Positions 9,285 to 17,090 of a stretch of DNA of 64,000 nt are shown here, piece by piece; position 1 is the first letter of the stretch; every line of letters starts with the position of its first letter. The notes below the pieces were generated by a model. The model was not told where the DNA came from, searched no databases, and saw only the letters and a program-made list of their open reading frames with translations. A program made the translations under genes and the position numbers. This stretch comes from an uncultured Bacilli bacterium (GTDB lineage Bacteria > Bacillota_I > Bacilli_A > RF39 > UBA660): NCBI GenBank assembly GCA_934162285.1, contig CAKPHY010000002.1, positions 19,844 to 83,843 on the forward strand, written 5' to 3'.

Positions 9285-9307
9285 AGAAAAAAGAACCGAA
9301 GTTCTAA
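9285..9307 (-). terminator. Intrinsic terminator of the 9304 lipoprotein gene
   Basis: AGAAC-TTCG-GTTCT then six T on the minus strand; the stop codon TAG overlaps the 5' arm. Confidence 0.8.
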
Positions 9308-9837
9308 TAATTATACATTCCACTAAGTTTTAAATAATCATCATTAGTTAATTCTGATAAAATCCATTTACCATCTGTTTTTATAACTTGAAAATCAATT
9401 TCAAACTTTACAGTATCTGTCACATTCATTAACTGACTAATTTTAAAATCATTAAATTTAACAATATCATAATTACCTGCTTCATCTTGAAATTCTTCCA
9501 TATGATTTTCACGATAAATATCACTTTCATTGACCGATTTTGTATAATCAGTAACTTCAATTGAAGCCGTAACAATTGCTCGATCATCTTCAATTTTAGA
9601 ATCTTTTATTGAATATTTCAAATTTTTATAATGTTTTTTCCATAGATCTAAATATAAAGTTCTTTGAGCTTCTGTTAAAGAAGTATCATCTTCTAACTCA
9701 TTATTTAATCCAACAATTATTTCATTATCTAAATTCTGATATTTAGATAAAAACTTCTCTACTTCACCTACCGGAGTATTAGAATTATTACAACCAACTA
9801 AAAAAATTAATACTAATAACATTAATATCTTTTTCAT
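9304..9837 (-). CDS. Putative lipoprotein of unknown function
   Basis: 177 residues from the chosen ATG at 9837 (after GGTGATCAA); the frame itself opens earlier at 9882. A lipoprotein signal MKKILMLLVLIFLVGC ends in the lipobox LVGC, so Cys16 should be lipidated and the protein anchored outside the membrane. The rest is an acidic soluble domain with alternating strands (residues about 60-175), reminiscent of NTF2-like/DUF5105-type secreted domains in pattern only; I do not recognise the family. It follows the YjbA-like gene by 37 bases and is probably in its operon. Confidence 0.65.
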   Translation of the reverse strand: MKKILMLLVLIFLVGCNNSNTPVGEVEKFLSKYQNLDNEIIVGLNNELEDDTSLTEAQRTLYLDLWKKHYKNLKYSIKDSKIEDDRAIVTASIEVTDYTKSVNESDIYRENHMEEFQDEAGNYDIVKFNDFKISQLMNVTDTVKFEIDFQVIKTDGKWILSELTNDDYLKLSGMYNY

Positions 9838-9874
9838 TTGATCACCACTATTATTATTAACAAATAATTTATTT

Positions 9875-10486
9875 TTATACAATTAAATTACATTTTAAAA
9901 GATCATAAAGCTTTAAATAATTATCTTCCCATGAATCTAATAAAAATTTTTTTAAACGTTTATTAGCTTTAGAAACACTATTTTCTCGTTCATTAAATAA
10001 ACAAAGATAAAGATATTTAATCAAATCTTCATCAACATTTAAAAAATTATCATTGATACACTTTTTAATTTCTTTTTCTTTTCGCGTTAAAAATGCAAAT
10101 TTTCTAGTATTTTCTAATGTTTTATAATCAACTTTTTCTTGTTTTTTATAAAGAAGAATATTTGTTATTGATACATCATCAACAATATTAATATCACTAA
10201 TCTCTTTTATAAAACCCTTATTATCCAAATTAACAATTACAACTTTAATACCATCAGTTAAAGCACAAACATAAGAATAACTATTATTTTTAGAATTAAA
10301 TGTTTTATTCTTTATCAAATCCAAAAATTTAGAATCAAATTGAGCATTAAAATAAATAATATTTTCTAAATTATCAACTTTAAAAATAAAAGTCTTTTTT
10401 AATGTATCTATCTTATCAAACTTATTCCAATCAAAATAATCTAAAAAATAATTTTGAAAATTCACAACTATATCTGTTAAATACAT
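9875..10486 (-). CDS. YjbA-like protein (UPF0736/DUF3603)
   Basis: 203 residues, soluble. It follows the plan of Bacillus YjbA: an N-terminal 'MYL.DI.VN......FDW...D..' segment, the central YSYVCALTDGIKVVIVNLDNKG, the linker ending in LTRKEKEIKKCINDNF, and a helical C-terminus containing WEDNYLKLYDLL. UPF0736 has no known activity. A GGAGGAGAATAT site precedes the ATG. Assignment is by remembered family pattern and the protein is shorter than YjbA (about 250). Confidence 0.6.
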   Translation of the reverse strand: MYLTDIVVNFQNYFLDYFDWNKFDKIDTLKKTFIFKVDNLENIIYFNAQFDSKFLDLIKNKTFNSKNNSYSYVCALTDGIKVVIVNLDNKGFIKEISDINIVDDVSITNILLYKKQEKVDYKTLENTRKFAFLTRKEKEIKKCINDNFLNVDEDLIKYLYLCLFNERENSVSKANKRLKKFLLDSWEDNYLKLYDLLKCNLIV

Positions 10487-10539
10487 ATATTCTCCTCCAA
10501 TAATATTTTAAACAATAAAAAAATTTAAATTCATAAAAT

Positions 10540-10583
10540 TTTACAGATTTTAGCATTTATGCTATAATTTTTTAGGTGATTTT
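10540..10583 (+). promoter_or_regulatory. Extended -10 promoter and RBS of the LtaS-like gene
   Basis: TTACAG (10540-10545), a 17-base spacer, then the extended -10 ATGC-TATAAT with TATAAT at 10563-10568. After six bases comes GGTGATTTT (10575-10583) and the ATG at 10584. The expected +1 lies at the GGTGAT itself. Confidence 0.65.
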
Positions 10584-12521
10584 ATGCAGTTTAAAAAATT
10601 TATAAAGGACACTCTCGAAAAGATTTTATCTTTTTTTAAAAATATAAATATTTACAAATTTCTTTTAAGTTTAACACCATTTCTTTGTTTAGATTTAGCA
10701 ACAAAAATCTTTACTAAAAAATTAGGATTCACAGAAATATCTTATTTTCCACCTTGGGCTTTTACATTTACCTGGGTACTATTTTTTGTTGTATTTGCAT
10801 TATGTTTTAAGAAAAAAATATCTAAAATTATCTATTCAATATTTGCTTCATTATCATTTATTCTTTACTTAGTTCATAACATTTATTTTTCTATGGCAGA
10901 AGAAATATTTGATTTTCATTTAATGGAATTAGCAGGTGAAGGAAGTTCATATTTTCTAGACGCTATTAAAAATGCTAATATATGGATTTATCTAATCGCC
11001 ATAATTATAATAGGATTATTCTTATTAGCTTTAAAGTTTTATCCAAAAACCGAAAAAAACAAACCAAAAATGCTAATTGCAACTATCGTAATTTTTATTG
11101 GATTACATAGTTTTTGTCCAACATTATTAGGTGAACCAAATAAAGATCTTTCTTGGAACACTTGGTACAATAAAAGAAATATTTATATGAGTTTCAATGA
11201 TGCCAATAAAAGCTTTAGTATAACTGGTATGTATGAATACTCAATTAGAAATTTTTATTTAACATTTTTTACTAAAGAAAAAACTGAAAGTGAAACTGAA
11301 GAAGAATTTTTAAATAATATTTTTAATACAGAAGAACAAGAATATAAAAATGAATATACCGGAATGTTTAAAGGTAAAAACGTTATCTTTTTACAACTAG
11401 AAGGTATTGATAACTGGCTTGTCGATGAAAAAACAATGCCAAACCTATATGGTTTAATGAAACAATCAATAAATTTTACTAACCATTATTCATATTATAA
11501 TGGTGGTGGTTCAACATTCAATTCAGAATTTGCTGTTAATACTGGTTATATCACACCAATAACTTATACTCGTAATGCCTATACATTTAATAGAAACACA
11601 TTTACCTATTCCATGGCAAGATTATTTAAAAATGAAGGATATACCGTAAATGCTTTTCACATGAATTCAGGCGAATATTATTCACGAACAATAAATTATA
11701 AAAGCTGGGGCTTTGATCATTACTATGGTTTAAAAGATCAAGGAACTTATAAAAGCGAAGAATACCAATTAGATCGTGAACTAATTTTAAATGAAACATT
11801 TTATAATTTAATGTTTAAAAGTGAACAACCATTTGTTCATTATCTTATAACTTATTCCAACCATATTCCTTTTAGTCAAAATAAAGGCGTATGTAAATTA
11901 ATTTTAAATAAACAAAAAGAAGAACAAATTTTATTAGAAGAAAATGATGAACAAAAAACAACTACCGAAGAAGTTGTTGAAGAAAAAACTTATACTGAAG
12001 AAGAATGCATTAGAATTCAAGCTGGAGAAACCGATTATATGGTTGGTTTATTAATAAAAGCTTTAGAAGATAATGATTTAATTGATAACACTGTTATTGT
12101 TGCTTATGCTGATCATTATTTATACACAGTCAGTGATAAAAGCATTCTTGCTCAATATAAAAATACTGAAAATAATTTAATTAACCATACTCCATTCTTT
12201 ATTTGGAGTAAAGATATCAAGAAAAAAACTATCACTAAAGTTACTTCCCAAATAAATATTTTACCAACAGCATTAAATTTATTTGGTTTAGAATATCATG
12301 AAAATTATTATCCAGGAAAAGATGCTTTAAATAAAGATTATGATGGTATTGTCTTCTTTAATGATTACTCTTGGTATGATGGAAAAACATATTCTGATGG
12401 TGATTCTAAAGATGATAGTGTTAATGAAAAAAATGAATATGTTGATTATTTGATAAAGAAAAATGATTGGGTTTTAAAATATGATTATTTTAAACAAATG
12501 TTACAAAAAAAGGAAAATTAA
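10584..12521 (+). CDS. LtaS-type lipoteichoic acid synthase (sulfatase superfamily)
   Basis: 645 residues: five membrane helices in the first 185 residues, then an extracellular sulfatase-fold domain. Metal/catalytic residues of LtaS are visible: EG with Glu273 (LQLEGIDN) and the catalytic Thr311 in GGGSTFNSEFA, the His of the TYSNHIPF segment, and the ADH motif. It should transfer glycerol phosphate from phosphatidylglycerol onto a growing lipoteichoic acid chain. An unusual Glu/Thr-rich insertion lies between the NHIPF segment and EECIRIQAGETDYM (about residues 445-475). The start follows GGTGATTTT. It converges with the 12518 gene, sharing a terminator. Confidence 0.85.
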   Translation: MQFKKFIKDTLEKILSFFKNINIYKFLLSLTPFLCLDLATKIFTKKLGFTEISYFPPWAFTFTWVLFFVVFALCFKKKISKIIYSIFASLSFILYLVHNIYFSMAEEIFDFHLMELAGEGSSYFLDAIKNANIWIYLIAIIIIGLFLLALKFYPKTEKNKPKMLIATIVIFIGLHSFCPTLLGEPNKDLSWNTWYNKRNIYMSFNDANKSFSITGMYEYSIRNFYLTFFTKEKTESETEEEFLNNIFNTEEQEYKNEYTGMFKGKNVIFLQLEGIDNWLVDEKTMPNLYGLMKQSINFTNHYSYYNGGGSTFNSEFAVNTGYITPITYTRNAYTFNRNTFTYSMARLFKNEGYTVNAFHMNSGEYYSRTINYKSWGFDHYYGLKDQGTYKSEEYQLDRELILNETFYNLMFKSEQPFVHYLITYSNHIPFSQNKGVCKLILNKQKEEQILLEENDEQKTTTEEVVEEKTYTEEECIRIQAGETDYMVGLLIKALEDNDLIDNTVIVAYADHYLYTVSDKSILAQYKNTENNLINHTPFFIWSKDIKKKTITKVTSQINILPTALNLFGLEYHENYYPGKDALNKDYDGIVFFNDYSWYDGKTYSDGDSKDDSVNEKNEYVDYLIKKNDWVLKYDYFKQMLQKKEN

Positions 12522-12536
12522 ATTTTTCCTTTTTTC
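12504..12536. terminator. Bidirectional terminator shared by convergent genes, with both stop codons in its loop
   Basis: An A-rich/T-rich stem of about 13 bp with GG/CC at its centre closes a six-base loop TTAAAT (12518-12523). The plus-strand stop TAA is 12519-12521 and the minus-strand stop TAA is 12520-12518. The run of A on the left and T on the right makes it work in both directions. Confidence 0.75.
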
Positions 12537-13573
12537 TTATCCAAAGAACCAAATGTTTCAGCTAATATAGGATTATTACATTCACCATCATTAAGCTTTA
12601 ATTCCAAATTAAAATCTAAATCAGGATAACTACTAACATTTAAACCCGAATTATGAAAACATAATCTTAAAAAAGTTCTAATAAATTTTTCAGTCAAATT
12701 ACTTTGAATACGTAAATGTTCATTACGTAACTCTGCAAATTCATTATCATCAAGTTTTTTATAACTACGACGAATATCATGAGAAATAACCTTAGAATTC
12801 CAACGTGAAGGTAAAAAGGAAATTGCTACAATATCTTGAATATTTTCTTGCTTTAAAACGCCCATAAGAATATTTAAAGCTAGTAAAAAACTGGGAGTAA
12901 CATCTTTTAAATTACCAACATCATAATTTAAAAAAGTTTCATTTTTAACATCTAAAGGATAATCTAAAGAATATAAAGTTCGTTTTAGACGTCTTTGATA
13001 AAAATTATTATCATTTTTACCTTTATTTTGAATTGCATAAATATAAGCTTTATTAGAATCAATACCAAAATATATATTAGGTAAAAAATACTTATCAGTA
13101 CCATTAGATAATTCTGTAGATAAATAATAAGGTGTTTCATTTTCCAAATTACTTTTATTTAAAGATAAGGATAAATTAGATTCTAAACTAGATATATATA
13201 CTTCCTTAGGTTCCAAACTAAAGTCAAAAAAAGCTATTCTTTTTCTTAAAAAATTAATAGGATCATTAAAATCTTCATATGTTGCATTAGACCATAATAA
13301 AGCTAATGTTTTTTTTATTTTATCTTTTAAATCAGGTTCTTCAGAATAATCATAAAAAGTTAAACACTTCTCCACATATTTTTCTAATAAAGAATCAAAT
13401 TTTGCTTTATCTTTAATATTCAAAACCGGTATACTAGTATCTTCTAAACCATCAGCTACATTTTGATTCCCAAGTATATTAGTTTCAAATAAAATATTGT
13501 AACGAAAATAACATTCAATATTTCCCCTACTTGCTTCAGGAACAACTTCATTATAAAAAATATCTAATATCAT
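12518..13573 (-). CDS. Protein of unknown function, partner of the glycosyltransferase gene
   Basis: 351 residues, soluble, no signal peptide or membrane helix. I do not recognise a family. It is a mixed alpha/beta protein with motifs such as TPSFLLALNILMGVLKQENIQDIVAISFLPSRWNSK and a region with many Leu/Asn residues near 130-150. The start overlaps the stop of the glycosyltransferase gene (13570-13573, ATGA type) with an AAGGAG site, so the two are translationally coupled and probably act together, perhaps in regulation or assembly of the same polymer; that is inference from position. Confidence 0.6.
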   Translation of the reverse strand: MILDIFYNEVVPEASRGNIECYFRYNILFETNILGNQNVADGLEDTSIPVLNIKDKAKFDSLLEKYVEKCLTFYDYSEEPDLKDKIKKTLALLWSNATYEDFNDPINFLRKRIAFFDFSLEPKEVYISSLESNLSLSLNKSNLENETPYYLSTELSNGTDKYFLPNIYFGIDSNKAYIYAIQNKGKNDNNFYQRRLKRTLYSLDYPLDVKNETFLNYDVGNLKDVTPSFLLALNILMGVLKQENIQDIVAISFLPSRWNSKVISHDIRRSYKKLDDNEFAELRNEHLRIQSNLTEKFIRTFLRLCFHNSGLNVSSYPDLDFNLELKLNDGECNNPILAETFGSLDKKKGKI

Positions 13574-15009
13574 TTGTTCTCCTTTATATCATCAATTGTA
13601 ACTTGACTCTCATGTGGAATAGGTTTCCAAGTTACCTTTTTAAACAAAGCAATATATGTTGTATAACGCCCAATTATATCAAATATTGGCCAAGTAAAAA
13701 CAAATAAAACTTTTTTTGAAAAACTCATTTTTTTAATTCGCTTACGATCAATTATAAATAAGTAAATAGGCATTAACATTGCTGTAAAATAAGCCCCAAT
13801 CAAATAAATTAAATGATACCAAAAAGCAATTAAAACCCCCATAAATAAAGCTTTAACACCAGGTTCTATATTAATTTTAAAACTAAACAAATTCAATTTT
13901 GATAAAAAAGTATTACCAAAATCAATACTCATATTATTTATACCATTAGTATAAGTATAACAAGAATAAATAATAACTGCAATTAATAAAAATTTAGTCA
14001 AATTTAAAACACTAAAAGGTGTTAATTGCATCAAAGTATCATATGAAGCAAAACGATAACGAAATGATTTTTTTATTTTTGACCATTTATTTTTTTCTTT
14101 TTTAACAAGATTTTTATTATTTTTAAATATATTTTTAAATAACTTAGGTCCCGACTCTAAGAAAGCAAGTAAATGTCCCTTTGACCAACGTAATCTTTGA
14201 CGCAATGCCACTTTCAATTTAATTGGTTGTTCATCATAAAAAATAGCTTCATCTTGATAAGAAATCATGTAGCCATTACTAACCGCATCAGCTGTAAGAG
14301 CGCGATCTTCAGTTAAAGAAGTATAATGCCAACCATTTTTGACAATTTCATTAGCAAATAAAAAACCTGTACCTTGAATATTAGTTGCTAAACCAAGATA
14401 ACTTCTTGCTCGATGACTTGTTCTACTAGAACGAATCCAATGCAAAGCATAAGTTGAAGCAATCCAGTTTTCATCAAAATTTTTAGTATTACGATAAGAT
14501 GTTATAATTTTTTCACCTGAATCAAAAGCATCATTCATTTTACTAACAAAATTGGTATTCAAAAGATTATCAGCATCAAAAATAAAATAACCTTCAAAAC
14601 TATTAATTCCATAATCACTTTCAATATTATTAAATAAAAATTCTAAAGCAAAACCTTTAGTTTTATCTTGATCATTAAATCTTTCATAGCAAATAGCTCC
14701 TTTTTTTCTAGCTATTGCTGCAGTACTATCTGTACAATTATCAGCAACCACAAAAGTTGTTAATAAATCTCTAGGATAATCTTGTTTAGCAATACTATCT
14801 AATAAATTACCTATAACTTTTTCTTCATTACGAGCTGCTATTAAAATAGCATATTTATGTTTAACTTTTGCTTTTTTAAATTTTTTTGTTTTAAAAATAC
14901 CAATTATAAAATAAACACTATGATACGCAAGCATAATTGTTATCAAAACACTTAAAATATCATAAATATTTTTAAAAAAAGGATAAATTGAACCAATTTT
15001 ATCTATCAT
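13570..15009 (-). CDS. Membrane family-2 glycosyltransferase (processive polysaccharide synthase type)
   Basis: 479 residues: one N-terminal helix (about 15-35), a GT-A domain, then three or four C-terminal helices. Seen: AARNEE near the start of the GT domain, the DxD motif in FDADNLL, a TEDRALT motif (acceptor-site ED), and QRLRW(SKG), the Q(Q/R)xRW box of processive synthases such as NodC, IcaA and cellulose synthase. It probably polymerises a surface polysaccharide from UDP-sugars, product unknown. It is the first gene of a two-gene operon with the unknown protein at 12518. Confidence 0.85.
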   Translation of the reverse strand: MIDKIGSIYPFFKNIYDILSVLITIMLAYHSVYFIIGIFKTKKFKKAKVKHKYAILIAARNEEKVIGNLLDSIAKQDYPRDLLTTFVVADNCTDSTAAIARKKGAICYERFNDQDKTKGFALEFLFNNIESDYGINSFEGYFIFDADNLLNTNFVSKMNDAFDSGEKIITSYRNTKNFDENWIASTYALHWIRSSRTSHRARSYLGLATNIQGTGFLFANEIVKNGWHYTSLTEDRALTADAVSNGYMISYQDEAIFYDEQPIKLKVALRQRLRWSKGHLLAFLESGPKLFKNIFKNNKNLVKKEKNKWSKIKKSFRYRFASYDTLMQLTPFSVLNLTKFLLIAVIIYSCYTYTNGINNMSIDFGNTFLSKLNLFSFKINIEPGVKALFMGVLIAFWYHLIYLIGAYFTAMLMPIYLFIIDRKRIKKMSFSKKVLFVFTWPIFDIIGRYTTYIALFKKVTWKPIPHESQVTIDDIKENK

Positions 15010-15037
15010 ACAAAAACCTCACAAAATAATTATAACA

Positions 15038-15063
15038 TAAAAACTCGAGATTTCTCTCGAGTT
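15038..15063 (-). terminator. Intrinsic terminator after tRNA-Leu
   Basis: CTCGAGA-GAAA-TCTCGAG followed by T residues on the minus strand, twelve bases beyond the tRNA end. Confidence 0.85.
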
Positions 15064-15074
15064 TGTTTCATATT

Positions 15075-15160
15075 TGGTACCGGCCAAGGGACTTGAACCC
15101 TCATGATATTGCTATCGCTGGATTTTGAGTCCAGTGCGTCTACCATTCCGCCAGGCCGGC
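15075..15160 (-). tRNA. tRNA-Leu (anticodon CAA)
   Basis: An 86-base class II tRNA with encoded CCA, acceptor stem GCCGGCC/GGCCGGT, anticodon stem-loop CTGGA-CTCAAAA-TCCAG (anticodon CAA), a long variable arm and the T loop GGTTCAAGTCC. Confidence 0.96.
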
Positions 15161-15186
15161 ATTACTCCTTAATTATAGCACATAAA

Positions 15187-15222
15187 ATGCAAAAGAAAAA
15201 GAGAAAATTTAATTTTCCTCTA
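15187..15222 (-). terminator. Intrinsic terminator of the scpA-scpB operon
   Basis: The minus strand reads GAGGAAAATT then AAATTTTCTC and a T-rich run; the arm overlaps the last codons of scpB. Confidence 0.65.
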
Positions 15223-15760
15223 CATATTTAGAATTAAACAAATCTATTTCTTCAGGTTCTTCAGTTTCTGCTAATTTTGGTAAATCGTCTAAACTTTTTA
15301 AACCAAAATAATCCAAAAAATGAGAACTAACTTGATAAAGTGTTGGACGACCCGGTGTTTCACTTTTACCAACATCAACAATAAATTCACGATCCAATAA
15401 TTTCCTTATCAAATAACTCGAATTAACGCCTCTTATTTGATCTATTTGCACTCTTGTAACCGGACCATTATAAGCAATTATTGCTAATGTTTCTAATGCA
15501 CCTTGACTTAAAAAAGTCTCATCATCTAAATTAGCAAGCTTTTCATAAATTTCATGATGCATTTCTTTTGTCATCATTTTAACTACTTCACCAAATACTT
15601 TAATCTGCATTCCTCTTTCTAAAGAGTTATAATCATTAATTAATTCTCGAATATAATTATTTGCTTCTTCTAATGAAATGTTTAAAATACTACAAATTTG
15701 ACTAATAGTAATTCCTTCATCACCCGATACGAATAATAATCCCTCAATTGCTGCTTTCAT
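15209..15760 (-). CDS. scpB: Segregation and condensation protein B
   Basis: 183 residues. The tandem winged-helix protein of the Smc-ScpAB condensin: MKAAIEGLLFVSGDEGIT at the start, the conserved ALETLAIIAYNGPVTRVQIDQIRGVNS near residue 95, and GRPTLYQ(V). The frame opens earlier at 15820, but GGAGG six bases before the ATG at 15760 fixes the start, which lies inside the end of scpA (17-base overlap). It binds the C-terminal domain of ScpA and shapes the chromosome. Confidence 0.95.
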   Translation of the reverse strand: MKAAIEGLLFVSGDEGITISQICSILNISLEEANNYIRELINDYNSLERGMQIKVFGEVVKMMTKEMHHEIYEKLANLDDETFLSQGALETLAIIAYNGPVTRVQIDQIRGVNSSYLIRKLLDREFIVDVGKSETPGRPTLYQVSSHFLDYFGLKSLDDLPKLAETEEPEEIDLFNSKYVEEN

Positions 15761-16457
15761 CTGTACCTCCAATAATATATAATTTATCAAAATTTGAATT
15801 TTGTAGCAAAGATATTTCATTAGATTTAGCCATTTCTAATAATGACAAAAACGTTACAATAATATAATCACGACTTTTTATAGTAAATAGTTCTATAAAT
15901 TCAACCTTTTTTTTCTTAAATAAAATATCTTTTATTTCTCTTCTTCGTTCTTCAATCGAATACTCTTTAGTTGTTGTTTTTGTAACAATATGTTCACTTG
16001 CTTTTCTATTCATAAAATCATTAAAAGCAGCAAGTAAAAGAGAAATATCAGCTGTCTCTTCATTCTTTTTAATGTAATCTTTTAAACTACTTGGTTCTTT
16101 AGAATAATATTCTTTACGAGTTTTTTCAAGTTCCTTAAAATCAGGTGTTATTTCCTTATATTTTTTATACTCTAACAAGCGATCAATTAACTCTTCACGA
16201 GGATCATCTTCTAAAACCTCTTCAGTAGCAGGTTTAGGTAATAAAGCACGCGATTTTAACTCGATCAATTCAGCAGCCATAACAATATATTCACTTGCAA
16301 TATTTAGTTCTAATTTTTCCATTTCATTTATAAAATCTAAATATTGGTTTACTAAACTAACTAAATTAATATCATATATTTCAATATTGTTTTGATGAAC
16401 CAAATGAAGTAACAAATCCATTGGTCCTTCAAAATCATTTATAACAAATTTATACAT
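15744..16457 (-). CDS. scpA: Segregation and condensation protein A (kleisin)
   Basis: 237 residues. The N-terminus F.GP(M/L)DLLLHL(V/I) that contacts the Smc neck is present (FEGPMDLLLHLVHQNNIEIYDI), followed by YLDFI, the helical ASEYIVMAAELIELKSRALLP and a C-terminal winged helix. It is upstream of and overlapping scpB. The start follows TATAAT-N7-GGTGGTAAC, the compact start seen elsewhere in this window. Confidence 0.95.
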   Translation of the reverse strand: MYKFVINDFEGPMDLLLHLVHQNNIEIYDINLVSLVNQYLDFINEMEKLELNIASEYIVMAAELIELKSRALLPKPATEEVLEDDPREELIDRLLEYKKYKEITPDFKELEKTRKEYYSKEPSSLKDYIKKNEETADISLLLAAFNDFMNRKASEHIVTKTTTKEYSIEERRREIKDILFKKKKVEFIELFTIKSRDYIIVTFLSLLEMAKSNEISLLQNSNFDKLYIIGGTDESSN

Positions 16458-16481
16458 GTTACCACCATTAATAATTATAAC

Positions 16482-16506
16482 AAAAAAAAGGACAAACGTC
16501 CTTAAA
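16482..16506 (-). terminator. Intrinsic terminator of the 16502 gene
   Basis: AAGGAC-GTTT-GTCCTT then eight T on the minus strand; the stop TAA at 16502-16504 is next to the 5' arm. Confidence 0.82.
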
Positions 16507-17029
16507 AATTCAAAAATATTAACATTGCTGCTAATGTTATTACTAAAATAATAACTATTATTATTAAAATAATATCAATTTTATCCATTTTTTTCTTTGG
16601 CTTTTTAGTTGCTACTACTTCTTCTTGATCAGGAACAACAAAACCATTAGGATAAACAGCTGTTATAGTAAGATCTTGATTATTCTGTTCATTAGAAGCA
16701 ATTAGATCATTATTGGCATCACTATAATTGTAATCGTTATAATTATTTTGATTATTATATTGATTATAATCATTTGTACTTAAATTGTTATTAACATCAT
16801 TACTATATTGATTATTATAATTTTGATAATTGTTATCTTGAAATTGATCAGCATTAGAAATTGGCTGTTCTTCAATTTTATTTCCTTCATTAACCATTTT
16901 TTCAAAATCCATAGCTGAATCATTCTCAACAACTGGTGGCGTTTGCATATTTTGATCAGGAACACTTTCTGGTTGTGAACCTTGAGGAGCATCAAAACCT
17001 TCTAATATTTCAATATCTTCATCTTTCAT
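16502..17029 (-). CDS. Tail-anchored protein with a disordered Asn/Gln/Asp-rich cytoplasmic region
   Basis: 175 residues. Residues 1-115 are acidic and very rich in Asn, Gln, Asp and Tyr (many N-N-Y, N-Q-Y and Y-N-D repeats), suggesting disorder. A short ordered piece follows (DLTITAVYPNGFVVPDQEE), then a KKPKKK cluster and one C-terminal hydrophobic helix (about 150-173) with almost nothing after it. The lysines before the helix suggest the N-terminus is cytoplasmic. No family recognised. It sits between the ABC exporter genes and scpA, with its own terminator and an AGGGAGGGAT-type site before the ATG. Confidence 0.65.
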   Translation of the reverse strand: MKDEDIEILEGFDAPQGSQPESVPDQNMQTPPVVENDSAMDFEKMVNEGNKIEEQPISNADQFQDNNYQNYNNQYSNDVNNNLSTNDYNQYNNQNNYNDYNYSDANNDLIASNEQNNQDLTITAVYPNGFVVPDQEEVVATKKPKKKMDKIDIILIIIVIILVITLAAMLIFLNF

Positions 17030-17090
17030 ATCATCCCTCCTCTATTTTCTTAATTATATCATAAATTTTAAAATTTAAATATTTTTTTTA

